DNA from: Acidimicrobiales bacterium
GTDB taxonomy: Bacteria > Actinomycetota > Acidimicrobiia > Acidimicrobiales > JACCXE01
DNA length: 34,584 nt
Direction: 5' to 3'
Assembly (NCBI GenBank): GCA_035546775.1
Contig: DASZWD010000070.1
Location: 1 to 34,584 of the forward strand
Below the pieces are notes generated by a model, which was given only the letters and a program-made list of their open reading frames with translations, was not told where the DNA came from and ran no database searches. Within the stretch, counting starts at the first letter, position 1, and each line of letters opens with the position of its first letter. Of the stretch, positions 1-5,684 are shown in pieces. Both the position numbers and the translations under genes were made by a program.

Positions 1-864
1 GAGCAGGGGCCGCGTACGCGCGCTGAGATCGAGGCGCACGTGCCGGGGTATCCGCCCGATCCCGAATCGGCGCGGCGGCAGTTCGAACGCGACAAGCAGG
101 CGTTGCTGGCCAACGACATCCCGCTGCGCATCGTCGAGCAGGGCGACGAGTGGACCTACGAGGTCCGCGAGTCCGACTACTACCTGCCCGAGCTGAACCT
201 GACGAACGAAGAGCAGCTGGCGCTCGAGCTGGTGCTGTCGGCGGTCAACATCGGCGGGGCACCGGCGCACAACCTGCTGCGCAAGATGGGCGCCGGCGTC
301 GACGGGTCGGTCTCGCCGGTCGGTGTGCTGCCCGACGAGGAACTGCTGCCGGTGCTGTTCGCGGCGCGGCGCGAGCGGGCGCCCGTCACGCTGACCTACA
401 GCGGCCAGCAACGCCAGGTCGATCCGTGGACGGTGTTCTTCACCAACGGGTTCTGGTATCTCGCCGGCTACGACCACCTGCGTGCCGAGCAGCGCACGTT
501 CCGCGTCGACCGCATCGACGACGGCAGCGTGGCGGTGGGCGACAAGGCAGCGTTCGAGGTGCCGGCGTCGTTTCGTGCCGCCACCGTGTTGCCGGCGCCG
601 TGGCAGTTGCCGGGCGACGAGCCGGTCACTGCGGTGGTGCAGCTGTCGGCGTCGATCGCCCGCTACGTCGTGGACTCGATGGGCTCGACCGCCACCGCGT
701 CGGCACCGGCCGAGGACGGCTCGGTGACGATCGAGTTCGAGGTGCGCAACCGCGGCGCGTTCAAGTCGTGGTTGTTCGGCTGGCTCGACGACGCCGAAGT
801 GCTCGGACCCGAGTCGTTGCGCGACGACGTGGTGGCGTGGTTGACGGGGATGGTGTCGGCGTGA
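1..864 (+). CDS. pafB: PafB-like WYL-domain transcriptional regulator (5' end cut off by window)
   Basis: The reading frame is open from base 1, so the true start lies upstream; 287 codons are visible. The first residues include VPGYP followed by RRQFERDK, the conserved link between the N-terminal winged HTH and the WYL part in PafB. The WYL-domain core is visible as FWYLAGYD followed by RTFRVDRI at about residues 151-171. In mycobacteria PafB and PafC form a transcription activator of the LexA-independent DNA-damage response, acting with the housekeeping sigma factor at RecA-NDp promoters; WYL domains are thought to sense nucleic-acid ligands. The stop overlaps the next GTG start by four bases (GTGA), so the two genes are translationally coupled. 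A generic WYL regulator is the alternative, but the tandem pair favours PafBC. Confidence 0.8.
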   Translation, partial: EQGPRTRAEIEAHVPGYPPDPESARRQFERDKQALLANDIPLRIVEQGDEWTYEVRESDYYLPELNLTNEEQLALELVLSAVNIGGAPAHNLLRKMGAGVDGSVSPVGVLPDEELLPVLFAARRERAPVTLTYSGQQRQVDPWTVFFTNGFWYLAGYDHLRAEQRTFRVDRIDDGSVAVGDKAAFEVPASFRAATVLPAPWQLPGDEPVTAVVQLSASIARYVVDSMGSTATASAPAEDGSVTIEFEVRNRGAFKSWLFGWLDDAEVLGPESLRDDVVAWLTGMVSA

Positions 865-1787
865 GTCGCGAGGACGTCGTCAGCCGCCTCGGTCGACTGC
901 TGGCGGTGGTGCCCTGGATCGCGGCGCAGCCCGACGGCGCGTCGGCCGCCAAGATCGCGGCGCAGTTCGGCGTGACCGAGTCCCGCATCGAGAAGGACCT
1001 CCAGTTGATCGTGGAGGTCGAGCCCGTCGCCCAGGCCAACGTGCTGATGTGGGAAGAAGGCGGCCGCTGGTACGTGGACCGCTTCACGAAGTTGTCGCGG
1101 CCGCTGCGCATGACCCAGGCCGACGCGTTCGCCGTGGTCGCCGCCGCGCAGCTGATGTTGCAGGCGCCGGGTGTGGGAACGTCGGGCGCGTTCGCCTCGG
1201 CGATCGGCAAGGTGGCCCGCGCCGTCGGTGGCGACGTCAACGGCCTCGAAGTGCAGCTGCCGCGCCCGCCGGCGCTCGATGTGTTGGCCAAGGCCCTCGA
1301 GGCGCGGCGCTGTGTGCAGATGGAGTACTACTCGGCGGGTCGCGACGAGGTCACGTCGCGGGTGGTCGAGCCGCTGGCGCTGTTCACCGTGGACGGGTGG
1401 TGGCACCTCGTCGGGTGGTGTCACACCGCGCAGGCCGAGCGCGACTTTCGTGTCGACCGCGTGCGCCAGGTCGACGTGCTGGATGACACCTTCGAGTGGC
1501 GACCGCCGACGCTGCGCACCGACGTCGCCTTCGATCCCGACGTTGCGCACGCCACGCCGATCCGTATTGAGGTGCAGCCGGCGCAACGCTGGGCGGTCGA
1601 GCGCTACCCGGTGCGCGACGTCGTCGACAATGCCGACGGAACCACGCAGTTCACCGTCGACGCCGCCGGCGACGCGTGGCTGGAACGACTGCTGCTGCGT
1701 CTCGGCCCGACAGCGAAGGTGATCGAACCGGCGGCATCGGTGGTCGGAAGCGACGTCGCGGCGCGGCTGTTGGCGCTGTACGAGTAG
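861..1787 (+). CDS. pafC: PafC-like WYL-domain transcriptional regulator
   Basis: A 308-aa protein starting at the GTG that overlaps the pafB stop. An N-terminal HTH (LGRLLAVVPWIAAQ through FGVTESRIEKDLQLI, residues 9-53) is followed by SRPLRMT and a WYL core (GWWHLVGW then RDFRVDRV, around residues 177-200). This order and length fit PafC, the partner of PafB. The pair would act as a heterodimeric DNA-damage-responsive activator. The frame is also open far upstream of 861, but that upstream part is only the shadow of pafB. After this gene there is an 84-base gap and then DUF2283; the tatA/tatC genes that often follow pafBC in mycobacteria are not here. Assignment as PafC rather than a generic WYL protein rests mainly on the tandem arrangement. 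Confidence 0.78.
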   Translation: MSREDVVSRLGRLLAVVPWIAAQPDGASAAKIAAQFGVTESRIEKDLQLIVEVEPVAQANVLMWEEGGRWYVDRFTKLSRPLRMTQADAFAVVAAAQLMLQAPGVGTSGAFASAIGKVARAVGGDVNGLEVQLPRPPALDVLAKALEARRCVQMEYYSAGRDEVTSRVVEPLALFTVDGWWHLVGWCHTAQAERDFRVDRVRQVDVLDDTFEWRPPTLRTDVAFDPDVAHATPIRIEVQPAQRWAVERYPVRDVVDNADGTTQFTVDAAGDAWLERLLLRLGPTAKVIEPAASVVGSDVAARLLALYE

Positions 1788-1824
1788 CGCGCTACACCCC
1801 GGATCCACTCGTATCCTTGAGGTC

Positions 1825-1875
1825 GTGCTGAACGAGTTCGGCGAAGCCGTCAACGTGTTGGTGCCGCGGCAGTGA
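1825..1875 (+). CDS. possible 16-aa leaderless upstream ORF coupled to DUF2283
   Basis: GTG at 1825 opens 16 codons ending in TGA at 1873-1875, which overlaps the GTG start of the DUF2283 gene (GTGA). A -10-like TATCCT at 1812-1817 lies seven nucleotides before this GTG, the same geometry as other leaderless starts in the window, so transcription would begin on the mini-ORF. It could be a leader that couples translation to the downstream gene, or the remnant tail of a lost gene (DUF2283 genes often follow a DUF4258 gene). No homology can be judged at this length. Confidence 0.3.
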   Translation: MLNEFGEAVNVLVPRQ

Positions 1876-2129
1876 AGTACGTCTACGACTCTGACTCGGA
1901 CGCGCTCTACGTCACACTGCGTAATGGAGCGATTGACCACACGGTCGAATTGACCGATGGCGTTGTGCTCGACGTCAGCGCCGACGATGAGGTGATCGGC
2001 GTCGACGTCATGGTTCCGTCGCAGGGCTGGGACGCCGACATCGTCGCCGATCGTGCCCGCTTGGACCATGGGGCGCGGGCTTCGCTGCGCACGCTCGCCG
2101 CGGCGAACTGGCCGTCGGTCGTCCGCTAG
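1872..2129 (+). CDS. DUF2283 family protein
   Basis: An 85-aa protein beginning with GTG. Residues 1-45 carry the DUF2283 signature: MKYVYDSDSDALYV, a short turn, then a V-x-L-x-DGVVLDVSADDEVIG strand pattern. DUF2283 proteins are small beta-rich proteins of unknown function. Some lie beside DUF4258 genes in toxin-antitoxin-like pairs, but no DUF4258 partner is visible here. The C-terminal 40 residues (Asp/Arg/Ala-rich) extend past the usual domain. The start overlaps a possible 16-codon leader ORF (GTGA). It converges on the minus-strand gene ending at 2131 with one base between stops. Confidence 0.75.
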   Translation: MKYVYDSDSDALYVTLRNGAIDHTVELTDGVVLDVSADDEVIGVDVMVPSQGWDADIVADRARLDHGARASLRTLAAANWPSVVR

Positions 2130-2130
2130 G

Positions 2131-2532
2131 TCAGCGTCGCGACCAGCGGTCGAGTATTTCCATCGACACGGCATTCAGGAGCCGCATCGAGCCGGGCGCC
2201 ATCGCATAAATGTCGCGGTCGATGAGGCCTTCGACGTCGTCCTCGTCGAAGTAGGTGATGTGCTTGTACACGTGCACCTCGAGCGCGTCGAGATAGGCAT
2301 CGAAGTCCGCTTCGTCAAGGCCCGTCGTCTGTTCGAGGATCAGCTCGGGTGAGGCGTGCAGCGTGCGCAGGTCGGTTGTCGGCAGATACCCGAAGGGGCG
2401 GTGCAGGTTGCTCGGATCCGCGGGCGCTGCGCGCCACCAGTCCGACGGCGCGATGAAGAGCAGTTCCAACCCGAGGGCTTCGGCGATTTCGGAGAAACGG
2501 TCCTCGACGAGCCGCAGTCGGCGGTGGTTCAT
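2131..2532 (-). CDS. hypothetical protein, coupled to NYN nuclease gene
   Basis: A 133-aa protein; the ATG at 2532 is chosen because it overlaps the stop of the upstream NYN gene by four bases (ATGA). The sequence is acidic and mostly helical, with an early LFIAPSDWWRAAP segment and a C-terminal LEVHVYKHITYFDEDD region. No signal peptide or membrane segment is present. I do not recognise the family. Because it is co-transcribed with a putative NYN ribonuclease from a PafBC-like promoter, it may modulate or accompany that nuclease, possibly as an inhibitor or adaptor; that is inference from position only. Confidence 0.72.
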   Translation of the reverse strand: MNHRRLRLVEDRFSEIAEALGLELLFIAPSDWWRAAPADPSNLHRPFGYLPTTDLRTLHASPELILEQTTGLDEADFDAYLDALEVHVYKHITYFDEDDVEGLIDRDIYAMAPGSMRLLNAVSMEILDRWSRR

Positions 2533-3026
2533 GCGCTGAGCGCGAACGAGTCCGCCCGCTGCCAACCGTCGTCACGCAGGTCAAGGACAGACTGTGGTTC
2601 GGGCAGCGTGAGCACCGTGTCGGCCTGCGCTCGGGAGTAGCGGGAGATCGCCTGCTCGCGGCCCACGAGCGTCGTCTCGACGCCGGCGAGCCGCAGCGAT
2701 GCCAGGAGCCCGGCGAAGATGTGGTCGCCGGAAGCCACGACCACCCGGTCGAACCGCTCGGCGAGCCAGTCGACGCGTTCGTGGAAGATGAGAGCGAGGT
2801 CCGCGCCGTCCTTGCCCCGAGCCACCTTGACCTCCGCTCCGGGGAAGGCGCTCTTGGCGGCGAACGCGAGGCTGCGGTTCACCGCCACGAAGACGAGGTC
2901 GTCGGGGCCGGGAACCACGAGGTCGTGGTACTGCTGGGCGATGAGCTCGACGGCGGCTTCGTCCCATGCCGTGTCGCCGAGCTGATTCTCCAGGTCGATC
3001 AGGTGATAACTGCGTCCGTTGCGCAT
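2529..3026 (-). CDS. NYN/PIN-like domain putative ribonuclease
   Basis: A 165-aa protein. The pattern fits a NYN (PIN-fold) nuclease: YHLIDLENQLG near the start supplies the first acidic residue, GKDGADLAL in the middle a second, and VVVASGDHIF matches the SGDxDF-like motif preceding the final acidic site. NYN domains are metal-dependent RNases acting in RNA processing or in conflict systems. The ATG at 3026 is chosen over an upstream start at 3107 because a promoter (TTGTCACAC-N8-TACAAC) lies six bases before it, implying a leaderless mRNA, and because the domain begins here. It shares a divergent region with the gene at 3100 and overlaps the unknown gene downstream. The RNase role is inferred from motifs. 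Confidence 0.75.
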   Translation of the reverse strand: MRNGRSYHLIDLENQLGDTAWDEAAVELIAQQYHDLVVPGPDDLVFVAVNRSLAFAAKSAFPGAEVKVARGKDGADLALIFHERVDWLAERFDRVVVASGDHIFAGLLASLRLAGVETTLVGREQAISRYSRAQADTVLTLPEPQSVLDLRDDGWQRADSFALSA

Positions 3027-3032
3027 GTTGTC

Positions 3033-3055
3033 GTTGTACCGAGGCGGTGTGACAA
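3033..3055 (-). promoter_or_regulatory. PafBC/RecA-NDp-like promoter of NYN gene
   Basis: On the minus strand TTGTCACAC (3055-3047), eight bases, TACAAC (3038-3033), six bases, then ATG at 3026. The mycobacterial RecA-NDp motif is tTGTCRGTG-N8-TAnnnT; the TTGTCA core, the eight-base gap and TA match, while the last three bases are CAC instead of GTG. Transcription would start at or next to the ATG. Confidence 0.55.
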
Positions 3056-3079
3056 CTACGGAGAAATAGCTGTCACACC
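3046..3079. promoter_or_regulatory. 9-bp inverted repeat in divergent promoter region
   Basis: GGTGTGACA (3046-3054) and TGTCACACC (3071-3079) are perfect inverted arms with 16 bases between them. Each arm is the upstream element of one of the two divergent promoters (NYN gene leftward, gene at 3100 rightward), so one regulator or sigma adaptor could serve both directions. Confidence 0.7.
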
Positions 3080-3092
3080 CTCCGCGGATCAT
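3070..3092 (+). promoter_or_regulatory. PafBC/RecA-NDp-like promoter of gene at 3100
   Basis: CTGTCACAC (3070-3078), eight bases, GATCAT (3087-3092) as a weak -10, seven bases, then ATG at 3100. The CTGTCACA element lies exactly 22 bases before the ATG, as in the promoter at 5441-5463. The -10 is poorer than in the other three copies. Confidence 0.45.
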
Positions 3093-3099
3093 GGGGTGT

Positions 3100-3570
3100 A
3101 TGACCACTCGCCGCCTGACCGTGCCCGAGCTCGCTGCCGACCTGCCGCGCGTCCTCGACTACGCCCGCGTCGACCAGGGCTTCGTGTTCGTGGAGAACGG
3201 GCGCCACTACATCCAGCTGGCGTTTCCTGATGGCTGGGTGCTCGCCGAGGCGGTCGGCAACGCCTACCTCGAAGACCCCTGGACCCTCCAGCAGCATCAG
3301 GAGGTGCTGCTCGACATCCTGGGATGGGCGCGGCCCGGCGCCGCCGATCGTGACGGGCGCCGGCACCGCAACTTCCATCGCGTGTGGCTGGGCGAGACGT
3401 CGAGCGCGGCGATCGCCGAGGACGTCGTGCGCACCTTCACCGCCGTCTACCTCGAGAACGAGGCCGCCGAAGTCGACCTCCGGGTTGTCTCGACGGAGTA
3501 CTCGGGCGGCGGCTTCGGCGACCTGGACGACGATGCTGACGCGCTGCGCGTCGGTCAGCCGTCCGCGTGA
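3100..3570 (+). CDS. YbjN/T3SS-chaperone-like (TY-Chap) domain protein
   Basis: A 156-aa soluble protein. An ATG at 3091 is also in frame, but it overlaps the -10 GATCAT, so the ATG at 3100 (leaderless) is preferred. The core ENGRHYIQL, then WVLAEAVGNAYLED, a helix ending LGW, NFHRVW, and a final helix with FTAVYLEN matches the layout I associate with the actinobacterial TY-Chap group, small proteins with the fold of type III secretion chaperones and YbjN, thought to bind peptides. The gene at 18151 has the same layout. It is followed by two small genes with a three-base gap and an ATGA overlap, forming a short operon. The biochemical role is unknown. Confidence 0.6.
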   Translation: MTTRRLTVPELAADLPRVLDYARVDQGFVFVENGRHYIQLAFPDGWVLAEAVGNAYLEDPWTLQQHQEVLLDILGWARPGAADRDGRRHRNFHRVWLGETSSAAIAEDVVRTFTAVYLENEAAEVDLRVVSTEYSGGGFGDLDDDADALRVGQPSA

Positions 3571-3573
3571 TCG

Positions 3574-3762
3574 GTGTTCGATCTCTTCGTCGGCTGCACG
3601 GCGCTGCTGTCGGGGATCGTGTGTCTCGCCGTCTTGATCGCGCTGATCATCGTCGCGCCGCTCGTGACGGTACCGACCCTGGCGGTGCTGACGGTCGTCG
3701 TCGCCCGCCGCGTGCGGCGAATACGGCACACTGAACGTGCGGTGAAAGGAAGTAGGGAATGA
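3574..3762 (+). CDS. small membrane protein
   Basis: A 62-aa protein from GTG at 3574, three bases after the previous stop. Nearly the whole N-terminal two thirds is hydrophobic (residues 4-51, with Gly and Pro breaks), consistent with two closely spaced transmembrane helices, ending in a basic tail (RRVRRIRHTERAVKGSRE). It resembles no family I can name. Its stop overlaps the ATG of the next gene (ATGA), so it sits in an operon with the TY-Chap-like gene and the 48-aa basic protein. Confidence 0.65.
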   Translation: MFDLFVGCTALLSGIVCLAVLIALIIVAPLVTVPTLAVLTVVVARRVRRIRHTERAVKGSRE

Positions 3763-3905
3763 ATCGCGGTGGGTTCAGCTGGAAGCGGTTTCTGGGCGTC
3801 ACGGCGGCCAAGCGACGCGTGTCACGGGCGACGGGCATCCCGTGGACCAAGTCGGGCCGCGAACGCAAGCTCGGGGCGATGATCTTCAAGTTGTTCAAGC
3901 CGTAG
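3759..3905 (+). CDS. 48-aa basic small protein
   Basis: The ATG at 3759 overlaps the stop of the preceding membrane-protein gene and is preceded by the purine-rich run GGAAGTAGGG. The 48 residues are strongly basic: WKRFLGVTAAKRRVSR, then ATGIPWTKSGRERK and a C-terminal amphipathic tail IFKLFKP. The internal KRRVSRATGIP...SGRERK pattern looks like a conserved small actinobacterial protein rather than random translation, but I do not know its function; nucleic-acid or membrane binding is possible from charge. The stop at 3905 abuts the stop codon of the opposite-strand gene at 3906. Confidence 0.65.
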   Translation: MNRGGFSWKRFLGVTAAKRRVSRATGIPWTKSGRERKLGAMIFKLFKP

Positions 3906-4529
3906 CTACGGCGCGCTGATCTGATCCCGCAGGCTGTTGACCACCGTGGTCGCTTGCAGGGCGGCGTTGAGTTGCTGGGCGTCACAGGTCGGCGGGTTGG
4001 TCGCCGTCCCGGTGCAGGCGGCGAGGGCGGGCGCCACGGCGGCGGCGTGCTGGGCTTCGGCCACGAGTTCCTGATGCTCGGTTTGTAGACCCGCCGGCGG
4101 CGTGATGGCGCTCAGGCGCTGCGCCAGAGCCTGGTAGTCCGCCGGCGTGGCGTTGTCGCTCACGGTGGCGTTGTAGGTCGACTTGAGCTGGGCGCGGTAG
4201 GCGGCGGCGGGTGTCTGTGAGGCGACGGCGTTGCGCGTCGCCGGGGAGTCGTGGCGGCTGACGGCCTGCCCGACGGCGGCCACCAGCACGACGGCCACGC
4301 TCGCCGCGATGCCCACGAGGACGCGGCGGTGCGACGGCCACCGCGACGGCAGCGGCTGCTCGCGATGGACCGACTTGAGTGCCCGGCCGAACTCGCGCAG
4401 CTCGATCAGGCTGTCGGCGCGGGTGGCGTCGAAGCCGAGGACGGAGCAGGACTGGAGAACGTCGTCGACCGAGACGTCGAAGCGGCGCGCGATCTCGTCG
4501 GCTCGTAGGTATTCGGCCCGTATCGTCAC
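3906..4529 (-). CDS. membrane-anchored protein with IF2_N-like cytoplasmic domain
   Basis: A 207-aa protein beginning with GTG, preceded by a GGGGAGG ribosome site. Residues 6-50 (RADEIARRFDVSVDDVLQSC through SLIELREFGRAL) resemble the small IF2_N helical module found at the start of initiation factor 2 and in assorted actinobacterial proteins. A single transmembrane helix follows at residues 70-90. The C-terminal 115 residues are extracytoplasmic, Ala- and Thr-rich and probably helical, with two Cys (ACTGT, TCDAQ) that could form a disulfide. The function is unknown; the topology suggests an anchored protein linking a cytoplasmic interaction module to an exported domain. Confidence 0.65.
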   Translation of the reverse strand: MTIRAEYLRADEIARRFDVSVDDVLQSCSVLGFDATRADSLIELREFGRALKSVHREQPLPSRWPSHRRVLVGIAASVAVVLVAAVGQAVSRHDSPATRNAVASQTPAAAYRAQLKSTYNATVSDNATPADYQALAQRLSAITPPAGLQTEHQELVAEAQHAAAVAPALAACTGTATNPPTCDAQQLNAALQATTVVNSLRDQISAP

Positions 4530-4552
4530 GCCCCACCTCCCCGCTGAAGTTC

Positions 4553-4564
4553 GCTGACGTCAGC
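4553..4564. promoter_or_regulatory. 12-bp palindrome upstream of gene 4529(-)
   Basis: GCTGACGTCAGC is a perfect palindrome in the 59-base gap before the IF2_N-like membrane-protein gene, just upstream of its GGGGAGG ribosome site. It could be an operator; no regulator is assigned. Confidence 0.35.
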
Positions 4565-4588
4565 TAACGCCTTTCATGCGCCGCGTCG

Positions 4589-5374
4589 CTACCCACAAAT
4601 GCGGGTTTCGAGCTCGTCGACGAGGCGTGCGAGTTCGTGGGCGAGGCGGCTGGTCGGCCGGCGCTCGAGGAAGGCGTCGCTCAGTTGGCGGTAGTACCAC
4701 AGCTGCGCGTCGGCGCTGCGGGCGTCGGCATTGAAGCGAGTCCACAACGCGTCGCCCAGCTCGGTGTAGTCGGCGAGGATGGCGCGGGCGTTGTGCACTT
4801 TGTCGGCGTTGGAGACGCGCAAGGCGGCCTCGCTCGTGTGCGGGTCGCGCACGTGGGCGATGTAGCGCTCCTTGCGTTCGCGCCAGGGCGGCTTCGGGAT
4901 CGTGTCGGTGTCGGAACACGCGTCGACGATCGCCGCCACCGAGTCGCCGAACTGTGCGGCAATGGTGTCGAGGTCGGTCTTGCCGTCCTCGACGGCGTCG
5001 TGGAGCAGCGCGGCGATGGCCTCGTCCTCGTCGCCGCCGTCCTCGAGCACCAGCGACGCCACCGCGAACAGGTGCGACACGTAGGGGATGGTGGTGCCCT
5101 TGCGCAGGTGGTCGATGTGGAGCTCGGAGGCCCAGGCGGCGGCTTCGCCGAAACGGTCGGTCAGCCCGGTCTCGCTCACCGCGTCGACGGTATCGCCGAA
5201 GAACGAGTCGCCGCAGGCGAGGCAGCGGTGCGTGCGCGGGCCCGGTTCGCCCTCGACGACCTCGATGGCACAGCCGCCGTACTCGACGTCGCGCCCCATG
5301 ATCGGTTCGGTGACCAGTCCCCACACGATCTCGCGCACGACGGTCGATCCACAGGTGGGACAGGCGATGCTCAT
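4589..5374 (-). CDS. zinc-ribbon + HD-domain phosphohydrolase (MESH1/SpoT-like)
   Basis: A 261-aa protein. Residues 1-58 form a zinc ribbon: CPTCG (C5, C8), C35, and CLACG (C51, C54). Residues 84-205 match the HD hydrolase fold of SpoT and MESH1: H101 in VSHLFAVA, the H125-D126 pair in LLHDAVED (with E129-D130), and a late SNADKVHNAR motif supplying the last Asp. Such domains remove pyrophosphate from (p)ppGpp or act on related nucleotides. No synthetase domain is present. The ATG at 5374 has a -10 TACTAC six bases upstream and CCGTCACAC eight bases before that, a PafBC-like leaderless promoter. The substrate is inferred; the zinc ribbon may confer nucleic-acid or partner binding. Confidence 0.8.
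   Translation of the reverse strand: MSIACPTCGSTVVREIVWGLVTEPIMGRDVEYGGCAIEVVEGEPGPRTHRCLACGDSFFGDTVDAVSETGLTDRFGEAAAWASELHIDHLRKGTTIPYVSHLFAVASLVLEDGGDEDEAIAALLHDAVEDGKTDLDTIAAQFGDSVAAIVDACSDTDTIPKPPWRERKERYIAHVRDPHTSEAALRVSNADKVHNARAILADYTELGDALWTRFNADARSADAQLWYYRQLSDAFLERRPTSRLAHELARLVDELETRICG
4592..4605. promoter_or_regulatory. imperfect fourth copy of the CCCGCA-WW-TGCGGG motif
   Basis: CCCACAAATGCGGG on the plus strand differs by one base from the promoter palindrome at 6435 and 12097. It lies in the last codons of the HD gene, upstream of the minus-strand gene at 4529, but no TACCGT lies 23 bases further on. It may be coincidental coding sequence. Confidence 0.2.
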
Positions 5375-5380
5375 GGGTTA

Positions 5381-5403
5381 GTAGTACGCCGCGGGTGTGA
5401 CGG
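5381..5403 (-). promoter_or_regulatory. PafBC/RecA-NDp-like promoter of HD gene
   Basis: On the minus strand CCGTCACAC (5403-5395), eight bases, TACTAC (5386-5381), six bases, ATG at 5374. The geometry is identical to the promoter of the NYN gene. Confidence 0.5.
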
Positions 5404-5420
5404 TTCGCACGGACAGTTCC

Positions 5421-5463
5421 CCCGCATTTGCGGGAGGTTGCTGTCACATCTGATCCGTACCGT
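5421..5463 (+). promoter_or_regulatory. composite promoter: CCCGCATTTGCGGG palindrome + CTGTCACAT + TACCGT
   Basis: The palindrome CCCGCA-TT-TGCGGG occupies 5421-5434, followed by exactly 23 bases and the -10 TACCGT (5458-5463), then seven bases and ATG 5471. Between them CTGTCACAT (5441-5449) lies eight bases before the -10. This single promoter therefore carries both of the recurrent elements found in the window. Confidence 0.6.
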
Positions 5464-5470
5464 CGTCAGC

Positions 5471-5671
5471 ATGGCTGCCTTCGATTACTTCTTGCTGACG
5501 TGGGAGCCGGTCGAGAGCATCGAGCGGTTCAACCACCGGTTGTCGACACTGGGCGCCGAGGGGTGGGAAGCCGTGAGCATGTCGCCGCGCCGCACCTCGG
5601 TCCCGATGGCCGGCATGGGTGCCGACGCCATCGCCGACATCGCGGTGCTCCTCAAGCGCGCCGTCGAATAA
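5471..5671 (+). CDS. small DUF4177-like protein
   Basis: A 66-aa protein. The ATG at 5471 follows the -10 TACCGT by seven bases, so the mRNA is probably leaderless; the frame is open far upstream but that is not coding. The pattern FDYFLLTWEPV, then a helix ending LSTLGAEGWEAVSM, then AVLLKRAVE resembles DUF4177-type small alpha-beta proteins, in which a GAEGWE(L/A)V motif precedes the last strand. The function is unknown. It is divergent from the HD phosphohydrolase gene, with both palindromic and GTCACA elements between them, and converges on the DUF1524 lipoprotein gene 13 bases away. Confidence 0.7.
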   Translation: MAAFDYFLLTWEPVESIERFNHRLSTLGAEGWEAVSMSPRRTSVPMAGMGADAIADIAVLLKRAVE

Positions 5672-5684
5672 CCGGATCCGACCG

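Noticed and set aside
150-860. Upstream open frame of pafC reaching back to 150
   Set aside because: It is the shadow of pafB, with Arg/Ala-rich composition typical of out-of-frame GC-rich DNA; the coupled GTG at 861 is the real start.
1417-1440. Another TGTCACAC in pafC resembling the PafBC-like motif
   Set aside because: It is inside coding sequence and has no TA-type -10 eight bases downstream.
4592-4605. Fourth copy of the palindrome as a functional promoter site
   Set aside because: It has one mismatch, lies in codons of the HD gene and lacks TACCGT at 23 bases; listed only as a weak feature.
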